64,000 nt of DNA from Telopea speciosissima (taxonomy: Eukaryota; Streptophyta; Magnoliopsida; Proteales; Proteaceae). Below, one piece after another: positions 12,331 through 21,617 of the stretch (the first letter of the stretch is position 1; each line of letters opens with the position of its first letter). The notes under the pieces were generated by a model. It saw nothing but the letters and a program-made list of their open reading frames with translations. It was not told where the DNA came from and ran no database searches. The position numbers and the translations under genes were made by a program. The stretch spans positions 61,826,970-61,890,969 of the forward strand of contig NC_057925.1 in NCBI RefSeq assembly GCF_018873765.1, written 5' to 3'.

Positions 12331-15300
12331 TCATGCCTGAAGCACCTGACAGTGCACAATGTGACTCTTCAAACCACTTCGCCCAGCAATACTGGACCAT
12401 AAGTTAGAGACAAGAGTCCTAAAGTGCCCTTTCCCTGCAATAGTCTCCCAAAGATGAGGGTTACTCTCCACATGTTTATCAGGGCTAGAAACATCAACCA
12501 GGCTGATGCTCATGTTGTTGCGAATGATGCAAAGCTTCCCATTCAAGGGGACAAGTGCAGCAGCCTCCAGGGCCCGTGAGCTTCCAAGGTGGAGCTTACT
12601 GTCTATGAACTTGTTCCATGAATCTGTGGCCCCATCATACACCCGTAGCTTACATCCATCCCTGCAGTCCAATGCATAGAGCTGCCCATTCAAAGAGATG
12701 CTGGGGTTGCGCCAACCTGCAACCATCCCATCATTAACTAGGACCCAACTATTGGTTTCAGGAGTGTAGGCTTCACTCATGACCTCGCGATGAGAACCAA
12801 GTCCTTTTAGGAACCACTTCCCATTATAAACAACCCCAATGAAGGGCACCATCGCAGTGCTCATATCAGCAACAAAGCTCCACCTGTTCCTGTTAGGATC
12901 ATAAACCTCGGCTGACCGCAGGGTTCTTTGGATCCCTTCACGTTCTCCACCAGCCACATATAGGCAGTTATTAATGACACAAGAACCAAAGAAGTGGCGT
13001 TTTCGAATCATATCTGGTGCCCAGTGCCATTTGTTTGTCCGGGCACTGTAGAAGATGACCCTTCTCATAGATCCTCTAAGTGGATCTTTGCCCCCAAATA
13101 AATAGAGATGGCAACCACTCAGAACTGCACACCCAAATCCAAGGGCCTCAGAATACTCCGGAGGAACAGGGGGAAGCGGCTGCCACATCTGGTAGGTAGG
13201 ATCAAAAGCATGCCATGATATTTTTCCATCACGGTCTCGTTTGATAACATACACCCACTCCTCTGCCATTCCCAGGTTCTTTCTCAGTGAGTAAAAGAAG
13301 TTACCAGCAAGAAGCTTATACCATCTCTTGCAGACCAGACGGAGCTTTCTATGCTCAACACGTGGAACCCGAATGAGACACGCAATGGCAAGATCATCAG
13401 GAAGACCAGGCAAAAGGGGATGTTGGACTCTGCTTCTCTCCCTGCGGGAGTTCTTGGTCTTGTGTGCATGAGTCTTGATATCAGGCTGTATACAAAGTTT
13501 TGACCCTGGGACAAATTTTCTTGCCCCAGCAACTGTTTTTAAGCCTGAATCTACTCTGCAATAGCACGAAACAGATTCCACCTGCAATGAATTCCATGGT
13601 CAAAAACATTTCTTCTTTTCTTTTTTTTTTTTGGGGGGGGGTGGGGGGTGGGAGGGAAGGGGGGAGTGATGAATTGTGAACAGAACCACAATCTATTACT
13701 GGAAAAGGGCAAAGATACACAAAATTGAAGAAGCAAGTCATTTATGCTGGCTGACTGGAAATAGAACCTAGAACTGTGAATCAGTAAAGTGGATTCATTG
13801 TACAGTATGACTAAAAAAAAGGGCGTACCCAGTGCACAAGGCTCCCGCCACTATGGGGTCTGGGGAGGGTCATAATGTACGCAGCCTTAACCCCTGCTTT
13901 GCAGAGAGGCTGTTTCCAGAGACTTGAATCCACGACCACTTGGTCCCAATGGAGCAACCTAACCGTTGCACCAATTGTACAGTATGACTCAATAACTTAA
14001 AAAACCCAATTATGAATGAGAGACAGTTCTCCAAACAGTTTGCTCGGATAGCAGAGTTCAAAGCTGGATATGCATCCAACGTTATTGGACCATTAACCCA
14101 CCTAACTGGTTGAGCCATCCATAAAAAAGCAATGAATCAGATCTCTTAACTCTTACATAAGTACATACATATAGATAGATATAGATATATATGTATATAA
14201 ATACTATAAATGTGACATGTTATTTAGCCTTTATATATTACTTCTCATTTTAAAGTTGTCTGAATTCACCAGGTTAACCAGTATCATCAACCCCCCCCCC
14301 CCAGTCAAACTGCAACGACACCCTTTTACCAGGTTCACTTTTTAAAACATAGGCTGATACCTGGATTAGAGGTGGGAGGCGGGGAAGCCAGTGGGGTTCA
14401 AGTCACTAACTTTAATGGGGGATCCAGGGCTAAATAAATAGGGAGGAATATATAGGGGTATTATGAAACCTATAAGAGAAGAGTATGAATGAAGCAGCTA
14501 AAGCAATAAGCTATCCATCTATAAAGTACAAATGACCTTTTGACTTTTTGGACTTTGGTATACATTTTCATGAAAAAAATACCCTTAGTTAAATTATTAA
14601 AGAAAATCTCTCTCACAAACTCTCACTCCTCATCCTCCCAACCACCCTCTCAACTCCTCACTCAAGCGCAACACTCAGAGAATGCACTTTTCTCGGATTG
14701 TTTGTGACTGCCACCCACCAAATATGATAAGAGTTGACACTAGAATCCCAGGCTGATCAAATCATAGGTGGAAATTATCTGTAGACAAGTAGAAAAGTAG
14801 TCAATACAGCTTCGTTAGGCAAATGGTTATGGATATTGGTCGAGGAGGATGGGGCTTTATGGAAGGAGGTGATTATTCCTAAGTACTGGATTGTTAGAAA
14901 GGGATTGGGAGACTAGGGAGGTGAATACATCTTATGGGCAAGGAGCATTGAAGGGCGTTTGGAAGGTTAACGAGAAGTTCAAAAAGGAAATGAAATTCTA
15001 GGTTGGCAATGGGAAGAGGTTGAAATTTTGACATGATTCTTGGAGTGGGGATGGACTGTCAAAGGAGACTCCAATGGCATTGCATGGAACAAGGATACAT
15101 ACATAGAAGATCATATGGAAGTCGGGGTGGGAAGGAGGGTTTGGACTCCAATTTCAGGAGGAATTTGAATGATTGGGAGATGGGTAGGGTGGATGCAAGT
15201 GTTGGAAGGGGAAATCATAAAGGAGGGGAGGGATGTGAGAGTGTGAAGTAGGGGTCAGAGTGGTCAATTTTCAAGCCTTAGCCAACCTGACCCACCTGCA

Positions 15301-16843
15301 CCTAGTTCACTTTCTATGTGCAAAATGAATACCGAAGTGTCATATTCTCACGACACCAATATGTGAATAAGTGAAAACACAATACATTGATATGCTCGGG
15401 ACCTTAGGACCTACACTATCTAATTAAATTACAAACAATAACTTATTCAAAATTGTATATGGATTAAGAAAGGAGAAAATATTTTCCGAAAGGCAAATAT
15501 TTTAAATTTCAAGATGTTGTTTTCCCAAAAAGAAGTAGCGGTATCTTGGACATTGATACACTTGGCACCCATGGTGGACTCCAACCCCATCAAGTGGCTG
15601 GATTCTTTCCATCAACAAAGCCTAAACATGCTTCCTTGTCATGTCGAACCCAAAAAAAAAAATCAGAAAAATATTCTTAGGTGAAATAAATGGAACTCCA
15701 GGCTGCTTGATCCCGAGCTCCATCAATATGGCATCAAGAACCTTTTTTACAGTCCCTATCCATAACTGATATCCTACAAAAGTTCTGATCATGATCATGA
15801 TAATAGTGAAGATGAAAACAGAAATGGAATCCAATAGTTGATATTCAACTGTCCCAAGAACCCTTGAAGAATTCAAAGATATATCAATAGAGGTACAGTT
15901 GAAGTAGGTACCACCAAGAAGAGCAGTAAGTAGAAGATCGAAAAAAGCAAGAATGGGGGTTATAGCCAGAAAGGTCTCTCAAGAGGAGCAGGCACCAAAA
16001 GCATCAAGCAGCAAACAAAAATTAGGCTTGAAATATTAGTATGGGAACCAAACCGAGCAGATTCTCACACCCATGACAAGTGAGAAATTTATAGCCAAAT
16101 ATACCACAGGATCCCCAGCAGATACTCATGCCTAAGACAAATGAGAAATCTACAGACAAATATACAACAGGGTAGGACAATAAATTCATTAAAAAAAAGT
16201 GAAAGGTTATAGCCACCTAAATAGGTGGAAATACAGGACTAAAGCATGAATGGGATCCTAGTCTCAAACAGACACTACTCTCATCGAACAACTTCCCCCC
16301 ACCCCCCAGCAAAGCACTGCCATCAAACTTAGAAACACCAGTAGTCCCATACTTCGCACTTAAACCACCGAGTTTACTGGACTCATCTCCTACAGAAGAA
16401 AAAAACAATAAAACCGAACCCACCGGTCTTCCAAGACCAACAGATCTAGTATCCAATCTGCCCATCATTTGATTTGAACCGAATTCCATAATCGACCCTC
16501 CAACACCAACATCCTAGGTATGCAAGGCATCCACAGGAAAATGTAGCACTCACCCACCTCCACATCCCTAGATTTGAAACCCAAAACTAAAAAAGTAGCA
16601 ATAATCAAGCAAAATCAAAGGGAAAGCAAAAACCCAGTAGCTCTTCAAATATTTAAGCACATCAAATTTCAAAGCTTTCCTCAAAGACTGAAAATTCAAC
16701 CATAATTTCATCTGGGTACCTTCGGAAATTGAATGGCTTACAAGAGAAAGCAACGAATGACAATAATACTGGAGTGGGCTTACCAATGGAGCTTGAAGTC
16801 GGACGCCTCTTTCCGCTTTCGAAGAAGTTTCACCGGACTCCAT
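12331..16843 (-). CDS. SAGL1: F-box/kelch-repeat protein, SAGL1 (At1g55270) type
   Basis: Substrate receptor of an SCF ubiquitin ligase; in Arabidopsis SAGL1 affects cuticular wax, phenylpropanoid enzyme turnover and small, glossy leaves. Coding exons are 16784-16843 (MESGETSSKAERGVRLQAPL) and 12331-13581, joined by a 3.2-kb GT-AG intron in phase 0, giving 436 residues. The long reading frame appears to begin at 13587, but that codon is TTG inside the acceptor; the true ATG is at 16843. Visible features: conserved N-terminal GLKTVAGARKFVPGSKLCIQ; F-box about 75-121 (LPDDLAIACLIRVPRVEHRK, LRLVCKRW); then kelch repeats with GG doublets (YLFGGKDPLRGSMRRV, CLYVAGG, GLGSHREVMSEAY, MVAGWRN, ALDCRDGCKLRVYD); invariant tail LKSHIVHCQVLQA. 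One oddity is NKWHWAPDM where relatives have NKWHRAPDM. The intron holds an Au SINE and a LINE relic. Confidence 0.95.
13813..13974 (-). mobile_element. Au SINE with 15-bp target-site duplication (SAGL1 intron)
   Basis: tRNA-derived SINE read on the minus strand: A box TGGTGCAACGG, B box GGATTCAAGTC, body CAGCCTCTCTGCAAAGCAGG, end GCCTTGTGCACTGGGTACGC followed by a short T tract. TTGTACAGTATGACT flanks it directly at 13798-13812 and 13975-13989. This is the best-preserved of four Au copies. Confidence 0.92.
14815..15245 (+). pseudogene. L1-type LINE relic, zinc-binding end of reverse transcriptase
   Basis: Conceptual translation with stops and frame changes gives KWLWILVEEDGALWKEVIIP, KYWIVRKGLG, then QGALKGVWKV, VGNGKRLKF and HDSWSGDGLSKETPMAL. 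This is the characteristic region after the catalytic domain of plant L1-type LINE reverse transcriptases. The copy is fragmentary and lies in the SAGL1 intron on the opposite strand. Confidence 0.7.
15250..16783. other. SAGL1 intron, unassigned part
   Basis: Moderately AT-rich intron sequence up to the SAGL1 donor at 16783. Several open frames of 60-90 codons occur on the minus strand, but none shows a recognisable domain. A gene fragment cannot be excluded around 16217-16489, where the minus frame has low-complexity Gly/Ser composition. Confidence 0.4.
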
Positions 16844-17728
16844 CTCAGAAGAGCAAGTTCATCCAAAAACTTCCAGCAAACCCCAGAATCAGCAAAAAGG
16901 TTATAAGAGAAGCTCAGGAGACTTGGATCGAGCTTCTCGTGCTTCAATCGGTGTAACTGCCTAAAAACAAAAGCCACAAATGGAAAGCTTTGTCTATATC
17001 TCTTCCAATGCAAAACAATAAACAACAAACGAAAGCATCAGAACGTGAGGGCAGTGTAACTGTAACCCCCCTTCTCGTCCATCTGTGTCTCCCTCTGACT
17101 GAAGATTACAGCTGGACCCATTTTGATTTCTCCATGGTTTTCAATTTTCATATCTACTCTTTAGTCTCTTACAGTCTAACTCTAACCACTAGACAATAAG
17201 AACATAAGATCAGATCCTATCAGAAAAACACGAACATAAGATCATATTCCAAATACTATTATTTACCAGTCAACTCCTTAAAGTGGGGTTAGGGGGAAAA
17301 AAATCCTTTAGTAAGGTGGGGTTGGGAGAAAAACAAAATCAGAGTTAACCTACGATGGATATAAGGTCTTTCGTCCTACATAGATGCTATCCTTCAGCGA
17401 CCGTTGGATTCGTTGACGTTAACTACTACTATTGATCATGGATTTAGTTCATGATATCATTGAGATGGTATGGGCTCGATTCCAAATCAAAACACCATTT
17501 TTCTTTTCTTTTTTAACTTTTTTTTGAGTTATAAGACAATATTCGTACCGTATCGGGTTTATATTTGCATGTTGAAAGTAAATCAGGTTTCGACTCAACT
17601 CCCCCACAATAAATCCCTGGTGACTCAATCAAGTCAAACTATATCAAGGAAAATCAAAATTTTATGTATTTAAAATGGGAAAGTGTTGTCTAAAACAAGA
17701 CTGAAAGCACATCAATGAGGTACAATAA

Positions 17729-17737
17729 AACAATAAA
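17729..17737. repeat. Target-site duplication, left (Pack-MULE)
   Basis: AACAATAAA immediately before the left TIR. The partner at 19826-19834 is AACAATATA (8 of 9 match). A 9-bp duplication is diagnostic of Mutator-like elements. Confidence 0.85.
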
Positions 17738-17992
17738 GAGTAAATGACTCCCCCCTCCCCTCGATTATGCTCTAATGACAAACCCCGCCCCTGGGTATTG
17801 AGTAATGACTCTCCCCTCCCCTGTATTAACAAGATTCTATCAAGCATACCCATTCCGTTAAAAATGACTGTTAAGTGATGACATCACCCTACAAATATTC
17901 ATTTAAACCCCAAAATACCCTTATGTTTGTGATATTCCAATTATACCCCTAACCATATCAAAATCCTAAAAACCTCATTTCTCTAGTTTAAC

Positions 17993-18345
17993 TAACGATC
18001 ACCATCACCACCGCCACCACCACTTCCGTAGCCATGGTCACCACCACCACCAGTTCCTTAGCCACGGTCACTACCATGGCTGTATCCACCACCGCCGCCC
18101 TCATGACGTCCATAACCACTGCCGCCTTCACCTCTATAGCCTCTGCCACCACCGCTGCAATAACCACCTCCACCACCGCCTGCACCCCTGGTCTGGGCTT
18201 GATTGACGGTAATAATCCTACCATCAAGGTCCTATCCGTTCATCCCTTCAATAGTATCCCTCATCGATTGCTCATCGCGGAAAGTAACGAAGCCAAACCC
18301 TCTGGATCTCCCAGTCTCACGATTGCTGATGATCGTTTTCGGTGA
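17993..18345 (-). pseudogene. Captured fragment of glycine-rich RNA-binding protein (GRP7/8 type)
   Basis: Minus-strand translation gives the second half of an RRM, ISNRETGRSRGFGFVTF (RNP1 = RGFGFVTF) and RDEQSMRDTIEGMNG. An in-frame stop (TAG) stands where relatives have Gln, then DLDGRIITVNQAQTRGAG and a Gly/Tyr-rich tail with a second in-frame stop, ending in TAG. The first half of the RRM is absent; the break lies near the site where GRP genes usually have their intron. In intact relatives this is an RNA chaperone or clock-regulated RNA-binding protein; here it is cargo of the Pack-MULE. Confidence 0.88.
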
Positions 18346-18408
18346 TCAATTAGAGAACAGAGAGATTGGTAGTACAGGAAAATTCAGACCTAACTGAGAT
18401 TTTGGATA

Positions 18409-19115
18409 TTGAAGCGAGATCTTGAAGAAAGAATAGCGACAGTAGATGTGGAATGTGATTCTGGAGCAAGGATGAGGCCTTTGAGCAGTTTAGGAATTGG
18501 TCTAATTTTGGTGTTCGGTTGTCTGCTCTTAGCTCTTGTTGCAGAGCTCTACTATTTGTTATGGTGGAAAAAGAGGGTCACCAACAGAGAGATTGAAGAT
18601 GATTACAACAGTCCTACAAGAGAGCTATTTTATACGTTTTGCTGGAAAAAAACAAACCACCGTTGTCGAGTTCCACAACCTTGAACCCTCAGGAACTCTG
18701 CACCTCTGTGAGAATTACAAGAGCCCATGGTCATAAAACAGAGAATTAACTTATCCTTCATTTTGGGCCACATACGGATTTGTTACTGAAACCCTTTGAA
18801 GATGATGCCATGGATTTGGAACTCTTGATGCGGCAGAATCTCTGTGGACCTCCACGATTCCTCTTCACCATTAAAGAAGATTTGAAGGAAGATTTGGAGT
18901 CCGATGATGGGAAATCCAAAAGTGAAAAAAGCCGAAAAGGGTCAAGAAGTAGGAGCTTGAGTGATATCCTCCCCAGTGTGGAGACCCCATTTTTAACTCC
19001 TATGCCTTCTCCACCATTTACTCCACCACTGACTCCTATAGACTCGTATAACCACCATGGATTGACTGGAAGCCCTCTCTTTTGGTTCCTTTCTATGGAA
19101 AATACTTCATTTTGA
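18409..19115 (+). pseudogene. Captured fragment of a plant-specific single-pass membrane protein gene
   Basis: 18409-18684 opens with MRPLSSLGIGLILVFGCLLL followed by ALVAELYYLLWWKKR and REIEDDYNSPTRELFYTFCW, an N-terminal anchor found in a plant membrane protein family of unknown function. The frame then shifts (LEPSGTLHLCENYKSPWS at 18681-18736) and shifts again to KPFEDDAMDLELLM, GPPRFLFTIKEDLKEDLES, SLSDILPSVETPFLTPMPSP and PLTPIDSYNHHG (18780-19085). It shows the parent gene's collinear order with at least two frame breaks, so it is a pseudogene carried by the Pack-MULE. Confidence 0.75.
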
Positions 19116-19126
19116 ATTGATTTACA

Positions 19127-19530
19127 GGGAACACACATACAAGTGACAGCTATGTGGGGCACAAGACGACTAAGGTGGTGAAGGAGGCAACCACATACAT
19201 TAAAAATTGCTTAGGCGCAGGAACAGATGATGCATTCATATTCTGTGGCTCGGGCACCACTGCAACAATCAAACATCTTCAAGAGGTTATGGGAATCACA
19301 GTGATTTCAACCATGAGAGAAAGGATACTCAAGAGCCTAAAGAGAGAAGAGAGATGGGTGGTCTTTGTTGGGCCATATGAGCACCACTCCAACCTCCTCT
19401 CATGGCGTAACATCTTAGCAGAGGTGATTGAGATCGGTCTTGACGATGGTGAATTGGTAGACATATGAGCTCTAAGTCGCCAACTTGAGTTTTATAAGGG
19501 TTCCAATCTCTGCCGAGCTTTTTTCACACC
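19127..19530 (+). pseudogene. Captured fragment of a class-V (cysteine-desulfurase-like) aminotransferase gene
   Basis: After an intron acceptor remnant (TTTACAG, ending 19127) the frame reads GNTHTSDSYVGHKTTKVVKE, ATTYIKNCLGAG, AFIFCGSGTTATIKHLQEVM, KREERWVVFVGPYEHHSNLL, SWRNILAEVIEIGLDDGELV. A TGA stop at about 19466 follows, then the homologous frame resumes with ALSRQLEFYKGSN. GSGTT is the PLP-phosphate-binding loop; the catalytic Lys region is not included. A 104-codon frame from ATG 19154 remains open but corresponds to an interior piece of the enzyme. It is probably not functional, although a chimeric transcript could exist. Confidence 0.82.
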
Positions 19531-19895
19531 TAAATATGGAAACTGGTATAGCTTTCGGAGATGCATTAGGAAGAAGAAGAAGAAGAGTGGGGTGGCGGTG
19601 GTGCAGAGTGGTGGGGGCGGGTGGGGTTACAGGAGGAAGAAGAAAGAAGTGAGGTAGAGATGGGGGTATTATTGTCATTTTATTTGCATTTTTAACACCG
19701 TCAGTCAAAATGGATAAGGTTGATAGAATCTTGTTAATACAGGGGAGGGGAGAGTCATTATTCAATACCCAGGGGAGGGGTTTGTCATTAGAGCATAATC
19801 TAGGGGAGGGGGGAGTAATTTACTCAACAATATATCATACATAGATGGACAGCAAGGTCATATGAAGAGGAAAAATTTTAGGGATAGAATTATAT

Positions 19896-20308
19896 TGTTA
19901 GGTACTTGATCAATACGCCAAAAGCTTCGAAGTTGATGGAACGTGTTAAATCAAGCCCTTTAACCTATCACATGCTAGGCTGGGCCGATCTAGTGCTCAT
20001 ATACTATAGTGGACCCCATTAGGCACATAATAGACCACCATGCTTCCGCAGCCGTCGTCCTCAGCGGCTCTCACTTTAGGTAGCTTTCACTCTTACTCTA
20101 GGTAGCCCTTCTCCTAGGTAGCTATTTTCGTGACTCGAACCCTTGACTTAGTGCCCAACTCTGATACCAAATGTTAGGTATTTGACCAATACACCAAAAG
20201 CTCTGAAACTGATGGAATGCGTTAAATCAAACCCTTTAACTTATCCCATGCTAGCCTGACCCAATCTAGTACTCATACACTATAGTGGACCCCATTAGGC
20301 ACAGAACA
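19896..20308 (-). mobile_element. TRIM (miniature LTR retrotransposon), family A
   Basis: A 413-bp element with two 137-bp LTRs (19896-20032 and 20172-20308), both starting TGTTAGGTA on the + strand and ending near GGCACA..AA.A. The flanking TSD TATAT is present at 19891-19895 and 20309-20313. The 139-bp interior has no coding capacity. A primer-binding site TGGTATCAGAGTT, complementary to the 3' end of initiator tRNA-Met, lies on the minus strand 2 bp inside the right LTR, so the element runs right to left. I see no strong polypurine tract. This size and structure match TRIM elements. Confidence 0.87.
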
Positions 20309-20519
20309 TATATCCATCAAGATTATGTTATGATTTGCCATAAAAAAAAATTAAAAAGAATTAAAAAAAATTTATAAAAAAAAGATTATATTATGAGAAA
20401 GAGGTTGTCAATATAATTAGCGCTACGCACCCCAAGATGGATCGGATAAAAATAGTAAAACACAATTTGGGAACACATGAATGGTTTAGTGTACCGTTTT
20501 AGTAAAAAATAAAAGATTA

Positions 20520-20695
20520 TTATAGGGGAAGATTTAAATGGACATGTTGGGATATATGGTAGATGCTATTAAGGTGTATATGTAGAATGTAGTTTTGGAG
20601 AGAGGAATGAGGAGTGGACTTCAGTTTTAGATTTTGTTGCGACTTATAATTTATCCATGGCAACACATACTTTGAAGAGAGAGAATCATTTAGGG
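20520..20695 (+). pseudogene. RTE-type LINE endonuclease fragment
   Basis: The + strand decodes to IIIGEDLNGHVGIYGRCY, a stop, then SFGERNEEWTSVLDFVATYN and LSMATHTLKRENHL. The G-D-LNGHVG motif is the conserved core of the apurinic endonuclease domain of plant RTE LINEs. It is only about 175 bp long and no flanking domain is recognisable. Confidence 0.7.
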
Positions 20696-21099
20696 GTTTT
20701 TTTTTCTGTCATTTTCATTCTCATTTTCTAACAAAATTTCTTTTAAAATTTTTTTCATGTGTTTGTATCATTTTTTAAATTTGCTTTTATTTGAAATAAA
20801 TGAAGACACGAATCCACATTTGCTATCCACATGGGGAAGGGTGGGGATAAATCTGACCCCACCATGAGGCGTGGGTCCCACACCCTAGAGGCGGGTTCCA
20901 CACTCCCATGAAGGGTTCAATTTCCTCATTTTTACGTTGTTTAACGAGCACGTGCTCGTAAGACTATGGTATCAAGAGTAAAATGGAAATCTGACATTGA
21001 TTTTAGAAAAGCAAATTTGATATTGATTTTAGAAAAGCCCCTTTTTTCTTCTTCTTCTTCTTCGATCCCTAGTGAAATTGAAAATCACATTGAATCATC

Positions 21100-21301
21100 C
21101 TACTTTGATGATTGTACTTTTGTGCTTATATTCCAAGGGCTGCTAATTCTCTAGTAGACTGCCTTGCCAGGAGGGTACTATCCGTTGCGGGAAAGATGAC
21201 CTGGTCCAATTCCGATTCCTTGTTCTCTGAAACTGTGACTTCGAATACTAGGAGTGTTTCCCGTTCTCTACAATAAATTTATCTTTTACCAAAAAAAAAA
21301 A
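21100..21301 (+). mobile_element. 5'-truncated LINE 3' end with poly(A) and TSD
   Basis: The insertion decodes to the C-terminus of a LINE ribonuclease H domain (YIPRAANSLVDCLARRVLSV), followed by a short 3' UTR and a run of A. AAAATCACATTGAATC (21081-21096) and AAAATCACATCGAATC (21302-21317) flank it, a TSD with one mismatch. It lies about 300 bp upstream of the WTF9-type gene. Confidence 0.82.
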
Positions 21302-21552
21302 AAAATCACATCGAATCCTCTATGGGGACTTTCATTGGCTTGCCTATTACACTGGTGTAGGGCTACACAACCATTAGCATTCTGTTGCCCCCTTTTTTTA
21401 TTAACTCGAATCGACTTGATACAGCCGATACGTGTCGAATTCGGAACCGACTAAGGTACCGATTTTATGACCTATATGGCTATATGGATGACAGTGGACA
21501 GTTTATGCATACACAAGCACGAACTCGCTGAAGCATTGGTTTCCGAAAACCA

Positions 21553-21558
21553 TATAAA
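21553..21558 (+). promoter_or_regulatory. TATA box of the WTF9-type gene
   Basis: TATAAA within CATATAAAGGG, 60 bp before the ATG at 21618. The implied transcription start is near 21585, leaving a leader of roughly 30 nt. Confidence 0.65.
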
Positions 21559-21617
21559 GGGAAGGGAAGAATCATAAGAGAGAGAACACGGAGCAAGCGC
21601 TTCAGGCTTCAGCTCAC

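Larger units (their letters stand above)
17738..19825. mobile_element. Pack-MULE carrying fragments of three host genes
   Basis: A 2088-bp element bounded by about 122-bp terminal inverted repeats (17738-17859 and 19704-19825). They share blocks such as CTCCCCCCTCCCCT, ATTATGCTCTAATGACAAAC, CTCTCCCCTCCCCTGTATTA and ACAAGATTCTATCAA, and are flanked by a 9-bp near-identical TSD. No transposase is present. Inside are pieces of three unrelated cellular genes: a glycine-rich RNA-binding protein (-), a plant membrane protein (+) and a class-V aminotransferase (+). Part of an intron acceptor precedes the third, so the pieces were copied from genomic DNA rather than mRNA. Long TIRs, a 9-bp TSD and captured genes together define a Pack-MULE. 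A few substitutions separate the TIRs, so the copy is not brand new. Confidence 0.9.

Noticed and set aside
12331..13587. 418-codon frame taken as a complete intronless F-box gene
   Set aside because: Its first codon is TTG within a splice acceptor; the conserved start is in the exon at 16784-16843.
13601..13741. Frames with poly-Lys/Pro near 13600
   Set aside because: They come from T, G and GGGA simple repeats in the SAGL1 intron.
18034..18345. Thr/Ala-rich plus-strand frame of 103 codons
   Set aside because: It is the reverse shadow of the Gly-rich tail and RRM of the captured RNA-binding-protein fragment.
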